DNA of 14,604 nucleotides from contig JAWWBT010000056.1 in NCBI GenBank assembly GCA_033720815.1, forward strand, positions 1 through 14,604, written 5' to 3'. The notes beneath the pieces were generated by a model. That model worked only from the letters and a program-made list of their open reading frames with translations, did not search any database and was not told the DNA's origin. Of the stretch, positions 1 through 7,149 are shown one piece after another. Every line of letters starts with the position of its first letter. Position 1 is the first letter of the stretch. The position numbers were made by a program, and so were the translations under genes. The DNA comes from JAWWBS01 sp033720815. Lineage in GTDB: Bacteria > Pseudomonadota > Gammaproteobacteria > Natronospirales > JAJUFS01.

Positions 1-498
1 ATCGGTGGCGTCGTGCTGGTATCGGCAACCGGCATCGCGCTGCATGTCCTCAAGGAATTTTCGCCGAATGGCTTGCTCGTCCTTCTGGTCTTCCTGCTGG
101 TCTGGGCGGCGGATGTCGGTGCCTATTTTGCCGGCAAGGGCCTGGGCCGCAACAAGCTGGCGCCAACGATCAGTCCGGGGAAGACCTGGGAAGGTTTTCT
201 TGGCGGCCTGGTGCTTACGATTGGCGTTGGCCTGGTTGCCGGTCATTATCTCGCGGGTATCGAACCGTCAATCACCTGGGTTGTCGTTCTGGCCGCGGTT
301 GCGGTGGTATCGGTTATCGGTGACCTTCTCGAAAGCCTGCTGAAGCGCCAGGCGGCTGTGAAGGATAGCGGTAGCCTGCTTCCAGGACACGGTGGCCTGC
401 TGGATCGTCTCGATTCGGTGCTGGCGGCGGCGCCGCTGTTCATCTTCTTCACCGAGCACGCGGGACTGCTCGACGCGACCAGTCGCATCGGGCAGTAA
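1..498 (+). CDS. cdsA: Phosphatidate cytidylyltransferase (CDP-diglyceride synthase), 3' part
   Basis: The reading frame is open from the first base and ends at TAA 496-498, so 165 C-terminal residues are seen and the N-terminal part lies outside the window. CdsA is an inner-membrane enzyme that makes CDP-diacylglycerol from phosphatidate and CTP, the branch point of phospholipid synthesis. Identification rests on the family signature near the C-terminus: SLLKR, then KDSGSLLPGHGGLLDRLDS, with the conserved K-D, H-G-G and D-R-x-D elements in register. Further upstream are the conserved segments WAADVGAYFAGKGLGRNKLA and SPGKTWEG. Several hydrophobic stretches (about residues 20-40, 63-80 and 88-105 of the visible part) fit a polytopic membrane protein. 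rseP starts only 5 bp after the stop, so the two genes are very probably co-transcribed. The dxr gene, which sits at this junction in Pseudomonas, is absent here. Confidence 0.96.
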   Translation: MGGVVLVSATGIALHVLKEFSPNGLLVLLVFLLVWAADVGAYFAGKGLGRNKLAPTISPGKTWEGFLGGLVLTIGVGLVAGHYLAGIEPSITWVVVLAAVAVVSVIGDLLESLLKRQAAVKDSGSLLPGHGGLLDRLDSVLAAAPLFIFFTEHAGLLDATSRIGQ

Positions 499-503
499 TC
501 CTC

Positions 504-1874
504 ATGAGTATCCTTACTTCCATTCTTGCCTTCGTGGCAGCCATCGGCCTGCTGGTCACCGTGCATGAGTTTGGTCATTACCTCATGGCGCGCATCAATG
601 GCGTGCGCGTTCTGCGCTTCTCGGTGGGCTTCGGCAAGCCGCTGCTCAGCTGGTATGGAAAGGACGGTACGGAATACGTGATCGCTGCCTTGCCACTGGG
701 TGGCTACGTGAAGATGCTCGATGGTCGTGAGACCGAACTGGAGAAAGGCGAAGAACGGTTTGCCTACAACGTCCAGTCTAAGCGCAAGCGCCTGGCCATC
801 CTGGTGGGTGGGCCGTTGTTCAATTTCCTGTTTGCGATTCTTGCCTACTGGGCGGTCTACATGATCGGTGTGCCGGGCCTTAAGCCGGTCGTCGGTGAAA
901 TACCTGCGAATACACCGGCGGCTGAAGCCGGCTTCCGCGTGGAAGACCGTATTGTCAGCGTGGCAGGTGAAGAAACGCCGACATGGCAGGCGGCGAATAT
1001 CGCCCTGCTGGAAGCGGTGCTGGATTATCGCGAAGTGCCTGTCGTTGTAGCGGATGCTGATGGCAGCAAGCGTGAATTGTTGCTGCGCATCGATAACCCG
1101 CGTCCGTTGACCGAGCCCGGTGCATTGCTGCCGGGCCTCGGCCTGGAACAGTGGTTTCCCGAGGTTGCACCGGTGATTGGAGACGTGCAGGATGGCTCGC
1201 CGGCGGCGCGGGCAGGGCTGCAACCCGGTGACAGCGTGCTGCGATCCGGCGGTGAAACGCTTGAAAGCCCGCGGCAGTGGATCAACCAGATCCAGGCATC
1301 GGCGGGTAAGACGCTTCGTCTCGAAGTCGAGCGAGGCGGCAATCCGGTCGAGCTTGCCGTGACACCCGAGACCGTGACGAATGATGCGGGTGAGGAGATC
1401 GGTCGCATTGGTGCTGCCGTCGGGTTTCCCGAGGGTGTCATCGAAAGAATCTATGCCGTCGAACAGCTTGGACCGTTCGCGGCGCTCTGGCGTGGTGTGA
1501 AGCAGACGGGTGACTTCAGCCTGCTCACGCTTCGTGTCCTGGGCCGAATGGTGACGGGCGATGTCTCGCTCAAGAACATCAGTGGCCCGATCAATATCGC
1601 GAATATCGCCGGTCAGTCAGCCAGCTATGGCCTTGTGTCGTTCCTGGTGTTCCTGGCCGTCATCAGCATCAGTCTTGGAGTCCTGAACCTGCTGCCTATT
1701 CCCATCCTCGATGGTGGGCAGATCGTGTTTCTGGGGCTGGAAGCGGCAAAAGGCGCGCCGCTTTCGCCGGAAGCCGAAGCGGTAGGCCAGAAAGTTGGAC
1801 TCGTGATGCTCGCTCTTTTCATGTCGCTGGCGTTTTACAACGACATCGTGCGCCTGGCAGGTAACGGAGGTTAA
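504..1874 (+). CDS. rseP: Site-2 intramembrane zinc metalloprotease RseP
   Basis: This 456-aa protein is close to the E. coli length (450). RseP cleaves the anti-sigma factor RseA within the membrane after DegS has cut it, releasing sigma-E. It also clears remnant signal peptides. The zinc site HEFGH is at residues 21-25 in the first membrane segment. The second catalytic motif, PIPILDGGQ, places the third metal ligand at Asp403. The conserved PLGGYVKMLD segment follows the first helix. A second hydrophobic segment spans about residues 95-118, and two more lie near 375-400 and 430-450, giving the usual four-helix layout. Two tandem PDZ domains occupy about residues 120-210 and 215-300; the second includes SPAARAGLQPGDSV. 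The ATG at 504 is 5 bp from the cdsA stop, with only a weak Shine-Dalgarno, which suggests translational coupling. The bamA ribosome binding site lies inside the last codons of this gene. Confidence 0.97.
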   Translation: MSILTSILAFVAAIGLLVTVHEFGHYLMARINGVRVLRFSVGFGKPLLSWYGKDGTEYVIAALPLGGYVKMLDGRETELEKGEERFAYNVQSKRKRLAILVGGPLFNFLFAILAYWAVYMIGVPGLKPVVGEIPANTPAAEAGFRVEDRIVSVAGEETPTWQAANIALLEAVLDYREVPVVVADADGSKRELLLRIDNPRPLTEPGALLPGLGLEQWFPEVAPVIGDVQDGSPAARAGLQPGDSVLRSGGETLESPRQWINQIQASAGKTLRLEVERGGNPVELAVTPETVTNDAGEEIGRIGAAVGFPEGVIERIYAVEQLGPFAALWRGVKQTGDFSLLTLRVLGRMVTGDVSLKNISGPINIANIAGQSASYGLVSFLVFLAVISISLGVLNLLPIPILDGGQIVFLGLEAAKGAPLSPEAEAVGQKVGLVMLALFMSLAFYNDIVRLAGNGG

Positions 1875-1881
1875 CGAATTG
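1866..1881 (+). promoter_or_regulatory. Strong ribosome binding site and TTG start of bamA
   Basis: GGAGG at 1866-1870 lies within the last codons of rseP and is 8 nt before a TTG codon at 1879-1881. No in-frame ATG or GTG near this site would give a sensible signal peptide. The combination fixes the bamA start and makes coupling to rseP translation likely. Confidence 0.75.
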
Positions 1882-4299
1882 CGCATCAAGCAAGCCATTC
1901 TCGCGCTGGCAGCAGTGACTGTCCTGGCGCTGGCAATTTCGCCAGTGGCGAAGGCAGCCGAATCCTTCACCGTGGCGGATATTCGCTTTGTCGGTATCCA
2001 GCGCATTTCTGAAGGTACGGCGCTCAACTACCTGCCGGTCAGGGAAGGTGACACCGTCACCAGCGACGATGTCCGCAGCTCGATCCGTGCACTGTTCCGT
2101 GCCGGCTTCTTCGAGGATGTGCAGGCGCGTCGCGACGGCAACACCCTGATCTTTGTGGTCAAGGAACGCCCGACCATCGCCGAGTTCGATATTTCCGGCA
2201 ACAAGGAAATCAAGACCGAGCAGCTTGAGCAGATCATGCGCAGCCAGGGCCTGACACCGGGTCGAATCCTTGACCGCAGCATCCTCGACCTGATGAAGAC
2301 CGAACTGATTCGCCAGTATCACAGTCGCGGACGCTACAACGTCATCATCAATTTCGCGGTGCAGGAATTGCCGAACAACCTGGCAGAAATTGACCTGATC
2401 ATCCGTGAAGGTGAAACGTCGCGGATCAAGGACATCAATTTCGTTGGCAACCACGCATTCGATGAAGATCGCCTGCGCGAGGAAATGGAGCTGGACTCCA
2501 CCAACTTCTGGTCCTGGATTGCCTCTGACGACAAGTATGCCCGTGAACAGCTGGTCGGTGATCTCGAAGCCATTGAATCCTTCTACCTGAACCGCGGTTA
2601 CGCGGATTTCCGGGTGGATGACGTTATCGTCAGCCTTTCTCCGCTGAAGCAGAACGTCTACCTCACGATCAAGATCGAGGAAGGCGATGTCTATACCGTT
2701 GAAGAGAGCAAGATTCTCGGCAACCTCATTGTCCCGGTGGAAGAGCTTCGTCGTTACATCGTGCTTAAACCGGGCGAGACCTTCTCGCAGGCAATGGCGG
2801 AAGCGAGCGCCCAGTTCATGGCGCAGCGACTCGAAGCAGAGGGCTATGCTTTCGCGGAGATCAATCCGGTTCCGCAGGTTGATCGTGAAACCCGGAAAGT
2901 GACGGTGGTCTACCAGGTCGATCCGGGCCGCCGTGTCGGCGTCCGGAGCGTGATGTTCGAGGGCGCGCCCGGCACCAACGACGAGGTCTATCGCCGCCAG
3001 ATGCGCCAGTTCGAGGGTGCATGGCTCAGTAATGCTCGCGTCGAGCGTTCCAAGGTTCGAATCGAACGCCTGCCGTTCGTTGAAAAGGTCGAAACGGAAA
3101 CCGTACCTGTGCAGGGTCGCGATGACCTCGTTGATGTGAAATTCAACATCAAGGAACGCTCCGCAGGTGAATTCCAGGTAGGCGTCGGCTATGCGGGTAG
3201 TGCGACCGGCATCATTGGTAATGCATCCATCTCTCACGCCAACTTCATGGGTAGTGGCGAACGGATCAAGATGGACCTGCAATCGACGTCGTACCAGAAG
3301 GTGCTTTCGCTGTCGCACAGCGATCCGTACTCGACCATTAACGGAATCACCCAGAATGTTTCCCTGTTCTATTCCGACCAGGATTCGCTGGCGCGTGGTT
3401 TCGAAGACTTTGCTTCTACCTCGTTCGGTGGCGGTATCGACTTCATTTATCCGGTCTCGGAATTCGCCTCTATCGGTTGGGGCGTGAACGTTTCCAAGAA
3501 CGAAGTCAGTTCACAGGACAGCCTGATTTCACCGGTGATTTCAATTCCGGTGCGGGATTTCCTGACTGATCCGGCGCACGGTGACGTGACAATCCTGCCG
3601 CTGACCCCGGATCTCACGTTCCTGAAGCTGGAATACACCGACTTCGTGTTGAGCCTCCGCGCGGGCTATGACTCCAGGAATCGTTCGATCTTTGCAACGC
3701 GCGGCTCCCAGCGCACCATTCGTACCCAGGTATCGGGGTATCCGGGTGACGTGCAGTACTATGGCATTACCGGCGAAATGCGCGATTTCTTCGGGCTGGG
3801 TGGCGGCTATACGCTCACCACGCTCCTCGATGTCGGTTACATTGACACCTATGGAGAGAGCTCTGCTCTCCCGCCCAGCAAGCGCCTGTTCGCCGGTGGT
3901 TTTGACACGATTCGCGGTTTCCGCCAGCGTTATCTCGGGCCGATCGACCGAAACGTCTTCGACCCGGATACCGGTGAGCTTGTTCACCGCGGCACCGGCA
4001 CGCCTGTGGGTGGCAAGCTCCGCACTTTCCTGCAGACAGAGCTGCTATTGCCGAACTTCACGGCTGATGACCCGACCACACCGGCTGAATCGGCGCAGTT
4101 CAGCCTGTTCGTCGATGCTGGTAACCTCTATCGCGAACCTGAGGATTTCGATGTAAGCACGTGGCGGGTATCTGCCGGCGTGGCGGCGACGTTCCTGACA
4201 CCGGTGGGCGCGCTGCGGTTCTCGTACGGTATACCGATTGAAACGCAACCTGGCGATGAACTGGAACGGGTACAGTTCACCATCGGTTCCGTATTCTGA
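1879..4299 (+). CDS. bamA: Outer membrane protein assembly factor BamA (Omp85)
   Basis: This 806-aa protein (810 in E. coli) is the central, essential subunit of the BAM complex, which folds beta-barrel proteins into the outer membrane. The start is TTG, chosen because of the well-spaced GGAGG and because it yields a complete signal peptide. That peptide has a basic MRIKQ start, a hydrophobic core and an AKA cleavage site after about residue 26. Five POTRA domains follow, roughly residues 27-95, 96-175, 176-265, 266-345 and 346-425. The membrane barrel runs from about 426 to 806. The loop-6 motif that contacts the barrel interior reads IRGF at 678-681, with the invariant Arg at 679; E. coli has VRGF. 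The protein ends in VQFTIGSVF, with the terminal Phe typical of outer-membrane barrel signals. It lies between the stress protease rseP (4 bp gap) and the chaperone skp, the conserved arrangement. Confidence 0.97.
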   Translation: MRIKQAILALAAVTVLALAISPVAKAAESFTVADIRFVGIQRISEGTALNYLPVREGDTVTSDDVRSSIRALFRAGFFEDVQARRDGNTLIFVVKERPTIAEFDISGNKEIKTEQLEQIMRSQGLTPGRILDRSILDLMKTELIRQYHSRGRYNVIINFAVQELPNNLAEIDLIIREGETSRIKDINFVGNHAFDEDRLREEMELDSTNFWSWIASDDKYAREQLVGDLEAIESFYLNRGYADFRVDDVIVSLSPLKQNVYLTIKIEEGDVYTVEESKILGNLIVPVEELRRYIVLKPGETFSQAMAEASAQFMAQRLEAEGYAFAEINPVPQVDRETRKVTVVYQVDPGRRVGVRSVMFEGAPGTNDEVYRRQMRQFEGAWLSNARVERSKVRIERLPFVEKVETETVPVQGRDDLVDVKFNIKERSAGEFQVGVGYAGSATGIIGNASISHANFMGSGERIKMDLQSTSYQKVLSLSHSDPYSTINGITQNVSLFYSDQDSLARGFEDFASTSFGGGIDFIYPVSEFASIGWGVNVSKNEVSSQDSLISPVISIPVRDFLTDPAHGDVTILPLTPDLTFLKLEYTDFVLSLRAGYDSRNRSIFATRGSQRTIRTQVSGYPGDVQYYGITGEMRDFFGLGGGYTLTTLLDVGYIDTYGESSALPPSKRLFAGGFDTIRGFRQRYLGPIDRNVFDPDTGELVHRGTGTPVGGKLRTFLQTELLLPNFTADDPTTPAESAQFSLFVDAGNLYREPEDFDVSTWRVSAGVAATFLTPVGALRFSYGIPIETQPGDELERVQFTIGSVF

Positions 4300-4343
4300 T
4301 CACACGAATTTCACGACAAGCATCAAGCATGGAGATGTCCAAC

Positions 4344-4850
4344 ATGTTCAAGAATATTGCAATTGCAACGACCCTCGCTATCGGCCTGGTCTTTGCGGGT
4401 AGCGCCAGCGCCGCCGAACAGAAGATCGGTTTCGTTAACGTTCGCGTGCTCATGGCAGAATCGCCACTGGCAGCAGAAATCCAGAAGCGCCTTGAAAGCG
4501 AATTCACGCCGCAGCAGCGAGAGCTGCAGCAGCAGCAGAACGACCTGAAGGCACTGAATGAGAAGCTCCAGCGCGACGGCGAGACGATGAGCCAGAGCGA
4601 GCTGCAGAACATGCAGCGCCGTATTCGCGATATGGAACGCGACCTGCAGCGTAGCGGCCAGCAGCTCACAGAAGACTTCCGCATTCGTCGCCAGGAAGAA
4701 TTGCAGGGCCTGCAGCAGGCACTGATGCAGCAGGTTCAGCGCTTCGGCGAGCGCAATGGTTATGACCTGATCCTCGCGGAAGGTGTCGCATATGCCAGTG
4801 ACGCTGTGGATGTCACCGGCCAGGTCCTTGCGCAGATGAAGGGCGAATAA
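4344..4850 (+). CDS. skp: Periplasmic chaperone Skp (OmpH family)
   Basis: Skp is a trimeric, jellyfish-shaped chaperone that holds unfolded outer-membrane proteins in the periplasm until BamA takes them. Three in-frame ATGs occur at 4329, 4335 and 4344. I chose 4344 because GGAG at 4331-4334 is correctly spaced only for it. It also gives a clean signal peptide starting MFKNIAIATT and cut after ASA at about residue 23. The protein is 168 aa, about 145 when mature (E. coli 141). The mature start, AEQKIGFVNVRVLM, matches the family. A long Gln/Glu/Arg-rich coiled coil covers about residues 40-125 and forms the tentacles. The C-terminal part, with YDLILAEGVAYAS, completes the trimer body. It lies 44 bp after bamA and 6 bp before lpxD. 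No terminator or convincing separate promoter is visible in the bamA-skp gap. Confidence 0.93.
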   Translation: MFKNIAIATTLAIGLVFAGSASAAEQKIGFVNVRVLMAESPLAAEIQKRLESEFTPQQRELQQQQNDLKALNEKLQRDGETMSQSELQNMQRRIRDMERDLQRSGQQLTEDFRIRRQEELQGLQQALMQQVQRFGERNGYDLILAEGVAYASDAVDVTGQVLAQMKGE

Positions 4851-4856
4851 GCCGCG

Positions 4857-5894
4857 ATGCAGCGACTGGGCGACCTCGCGACGCTGTGTGGTGCCGAACT
4901 GCGCGGCGAACCGGACATGGTGATAACCGGTATTGCCACGCTGGGCAGTGCCGGAAGTGGCGAGATCGCCTTTCTTGCAAACCCGAAGTATCGCGCCTAC
5001 CTGGCGGATACCCGGGCCAGTGCAGTAATAATCGATGCTGAATCTGCGGATGGCTGGGACGGGCCGGCACTGATTACGCCGAACCCGTACCTGGCTTATG
5101 CCCGGGTGGCAGCTGCATTTGAAACGCGCCAGGTCCCCTCGCCGGGCATTGCTGATACAGCATGCGTGGCGGATTCCGCGGTGATCGACGAGACAGCAGC
5201 GGTTGGGCCAGGCGTCGTCATCGCCGCAAATGTCCGAATCGGACCGAAGGTGGAAGTCGGTGCCAACTGCGTTATCGGGGAAAACAGCAGGCTGGGTCCT
5301 GAAACCCGGCTTGCTGCCAATGTAACCGTCTATCATGGTGTGATCATTGGTGCGCGGTGCCTGGTTCATTCAGGCGCTGTAATTGGTGCAGATGGCTTCG
5401 GCCAGGCGCCGGATGGTGAGGGCCGGTGGGAAAAGGTGCCTCAGCTTGGTGGGGTGCGGATCGGCGATGATGTCGAAATTGGCGCAAATACTACGATCGA
5501 TCGCGGGGCGCTGGACGACACCGTGATAGAGGATGGCGTCAAGCTGGATAACCAGATCCAGATTGCACATAACGTCCACATCGGGGCACATACCGTGATG
5601 GCAGGAGCCGCTGGCGTTTCGGGTAGCACTCGCATCGGTCGTCACTGCATGATCGGCGGAGGTGCGGCCTTTGCCGGTCACCTCGAGATTGTGGATGGAG
5701 TTACGGTTCTTGCAATGAGTTTCGTAACCCACTCATTGAAAGAGAAGGGAACATACGCGGGCGTACATCCGATCGACGATGTCCGTTCGTGGCGAAAGAA
5801 CAGCGCCCGGCTGCGCAACCTCGACGAGCTTGCGCGTCGCGTGAAGGCGCTGGAAAAACAATTATCGGACAAGGGTAAGCAGGGAAATGAGTGA
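4857..5894 (+). CDS. lpxD: UDP-3-O-acylglucosamine N-acyltransferase
   Basis: LpxD adds the second 3-hydroxyacyl chain, from ACP, to the 2-amino group of UDP-3-O-acyl-glucosamine. It is the third step of lipid A synthesis and is cytoplasmic. The protein has 345 aa (E. coli 341). The N-terminal uridine-binding domain (about 1-100) contains GEIAFLANPKY. A left-handed beta-helix of hexapeptide repeats (about 105-300) follows, and then a C-terminal helix rich in Arg and Leu (ELARRVKALEKQL). The catalytic His is at 238, within QIAHNVHIG. A second conserved His is at 275, in AGHLEI. They match E. coli His239 and His276 with an offset of one. At the position aligned with the proposed chain-length ruler (E. 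coli Met290) this protein has Phe289. The ATG at 4857 is 6 bp after skp, and the 3' end overlaps fabZ by 8 bp. Confidence 0.97.
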   Translation: MQRLGDLATLCGAELRGEPDMVITGIATLGSAGSGEIAFLANPKYRAYLADTRASAVIIDAESADGWDGPALITPNPYLAYARVAAAFETRQVPSPGIADTACVADSAVIDETAAVGPGVVIAANVRIGPKVEVGANCVIGENSRLGPETRLAANVTVYHGVIIGARCLVHSGAVIGADGFGQAPDGEGRWEKVPQLGGVRIGDDVEIGANTTIDRGALDDTVIEDGVKLDNQIQIAHNVHIGAHTVMAGAAGVSGSTRIGRHCMIGGGAAFAGHLEIVDGVTVLAMSFVTHSLKEKGTYAGVHPIDDVRSWRKNSARLRNLDELARRVKALEKQLSDKGKQGNE

Positions 5895-6333
5895 AGTAAT
5901 CACGATGGATATTCACAAGGTGATGCAGCAGTTGCCGCATCGTTACCCGTTCCTGCTCATTGATCGCGTGACCGAATGCGTGGTTGGTGAGCGACTCACT
6001 GCCATCAAGAACGTGACGATCAATGAGCCGTTCTTCCAGGGGCATTTTCCTCATCGCCCGGTAATGCCGGGTGTCTTGATTCTCGAGGCCCTGGCCCAGG
6101 CTACCGGCCTGCTTGCCTTCGAAACACAGGGCAGCGCGCCGGACGACAACACGCTGTACTACTTTGTAGGTATCGACAAGGCCAGGTTCAAGAAGCCCGT
6201 AGAGCCGGGTGACCAGGTCGTCTTGACCGTTGAGCTGGAGCGCACCGTGAAGGGTGTCTGGAAATTCCAGGGCAAGGCCGAAGTGGATGGCAAGATCGTG
6301 GCCTCGGCACAGCTGATGTGTGCGGCCCGGTAG
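5887..6333 (+). CDS. fabZ: 3-hydroxyacyl-ACP dehydratase FabZ
   Basis: FabZ removes water from 3-hydroxyacyl-ACP in the fatty acid elongation cycle. It therefore competes with LpxA and LpxD for the same substrate, which explains its place between their genes. The 148-aa product is a single hot-dog domain. PHRYPFLLIDRV at about residues 17-28 is the family hallmark. The catalytic His is His53 in FFQGHFP, and the acidic partner is Glu67 in LILEALAQATG on the central helix. The chosen ATG at 5887 overlaps the lpxD stop by 8 bp, pointing to translational coupling. A second in-frame ATG at 5905 would give a protein starting MDIHKVMQQL and cannot be excluded, because neither start has a strong Shine-Dalgarno at ideal spacing. 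lpxA begins 5 bp after the stop. Confidence 0.96.
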   Translation: MSEVITMDIHKVMQQLPHRYPFLLIDRVTECVVGERLTAIKNVTINEPFFQGHFPHRPVMPGVLILEALAQATGLLAFETQGSAPDDNTLYYFVGIDKARFKKPVEPGDQVVLTVELERTVKGVWKFQGKAEVDGKIVASAQLMCAAR

Positions 6334-6338
6334 TTTCA

Positions 6339-7121
6339 ATGAGCGAAGAGCGACTCCACCCGACAGCGATCATCGATCCTGCGGCCAGGCTGGCTGATGA
6401 CGTGCGCGTTGGTGCGTACAGCATCATTGGTCCGGACGTGGAAATCGGTGCCGGCACAACGATCGGTCCACATGTGACCATCGAAGGCCCGACGCGCATC
6501 GGCAAGGACAATCGCATCTTCCAGTTCTGCTCCATCGGTGCTGCACCCCAGGACAAGAAATACGCCGACGAGCCGACAACGCTCGTCATTGGTGATCGCA
6601 ACACCATCCGCGAGTTCTGCACCTTCAATCGCGGTACGGCACAGGATCGTGGCGAAACGAGCATGGGCGATGACAACTGGGTCATGGCCTATGTGCACGT
6701 GGCCCATGACTGTGTTGTGGGCAACAACGTCATTCTCGCGAACTGCGCAACCCTTGCCGGCCATGTACACATTGGTGACTGGGCAATCCTCGGCGGTTTT
6801 TCCAAGGTCCACCAGTTCTGCCATGTCGGCGAACATGCCTTCAGTGGCATGGATTCCGGGTTGAACCAGGACCTGCCGCCATACGTGACCGCGTCCGGCA
6901 TGCCGGCGAGGCCGGTCGGAATCAATTCTGAAGGCCTGAAGCGCCGTGGCTTCACGTCGGACCAGGTGCGTAACGTGAAGCGCGCCTACAAGATTCTCTA
7001 TCGTCAGGGCCTGCGTCTCGAGGAAGCACGCAAGGAGCTTGAAGACCTTGCTGCGGGTAATCCCGAAGTGCAGGTTTTCGTCGATTTCCTGGATCGCAGC
7101 GAGCGCGGCATCATTCGCTGA
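6339..7121 (+). CDS. lpxA: UDP-N-acetylglucosamine O-acyltransferase
   Basis: LpxA starts lipid A synthesis by moving a 3-hydroxyacyl chain from ACP to the 3-OH of UDP-GlcNAc; it is a cytoplasmic trimer. The ATG at 6339 gives 260 aa (E. coli 262) beginning MSEERLHPTAIIDP, which aligns with the family N-terminus. The in-frame ATG 21 bp upstream lies inside fabZ and would add unmatched residues. Hexapeptide repeats form a left-handed beta-helix over about residues 7-185, followed by a helical C-terminal domain with NSEGLKRRGF. The catalytic His is His123 in HVAHD (E. coli His125). His142, and His158-Gln159 in VHQFC, are also kept. The residue aligned with E. coli Gly173, which sets acyl length, is Met171, the same residue type as in Pseudomonas aeruginosa. 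This suggests preference for a shorter chain, about C10. lpxB follows after 25 bp. Confidence 0.97.
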   Translation: MSEERLHPTAIIDPAARLADDVRVGAYSIIGPDVEIGAGTTIGPHVTIEGPTRIGKDNRIFQFCSIGAAPQDKKYADEPTTLVIGDRNTIREFCTFNRGTAQDRGETSMGDDNWVMAYVHVAHDCVVGNNVILANCATLAGHVHIGDWAILGGFSKVHQFCHVGEHAFSGMDSGLNQDLPPYVTASGMPARPVGINSEGLKRRGFTSDQVRNVKRAYKILYRQGLRLEEARKELEDLAAGNPEVQVFVDFLDRSERGIIR

Positions 7122-7133
7122 TTCCATCACCGC

Positions 7134-7149
7134 AGGGAGGTCAGGCATG
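7134..7149 (+). promoter_or_regulatory. Ribosome binding site deciding the lpxB start
   Basis: AGGGAGG at 7134-7140 lies 6 nt before the ATG at 7147. It settles the start against an upstream in-frame ATG at 7039, which lies within lpxA and would add 36 unmatched residues. Confidence 0.75.

Noticed and set aside
1819..3318. A 499-codon open frame on the - strand opposite bamA
   Set aside because: It lies wholly antisense to a well-recognised essential gene, has no recognisable domain and has no ribosome site in context. Long antisense frames arise when sense codons avoid TTA, CTA and TCA in G+C-rich genes.
4263..4299. Possible sigma-E promoter (GGAAC...TCTGA) upstream of skp
   Set aside because: The gap between the two elements is about 25 bp or more, too long for sigma-E (about 16 bp), and both elements lie in bamA coding sequence. 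No good sigma-E site was found upstream of bamA either.
4524..4538. A short run of four CAG triplets in skp
   Set aside because: It encodes Gln-Gln-Gln-Gln in a coiled coil typical of Skp. Triplet slippage would not shift the frame, so no phase-variable switch is implied.
4323..5369. A 348-codon open frame on the - strand spanning skp and lpxD
   Set aside because: It crosses the boundary between two real genes and has no recognisable motif; it is a reverse shadow.
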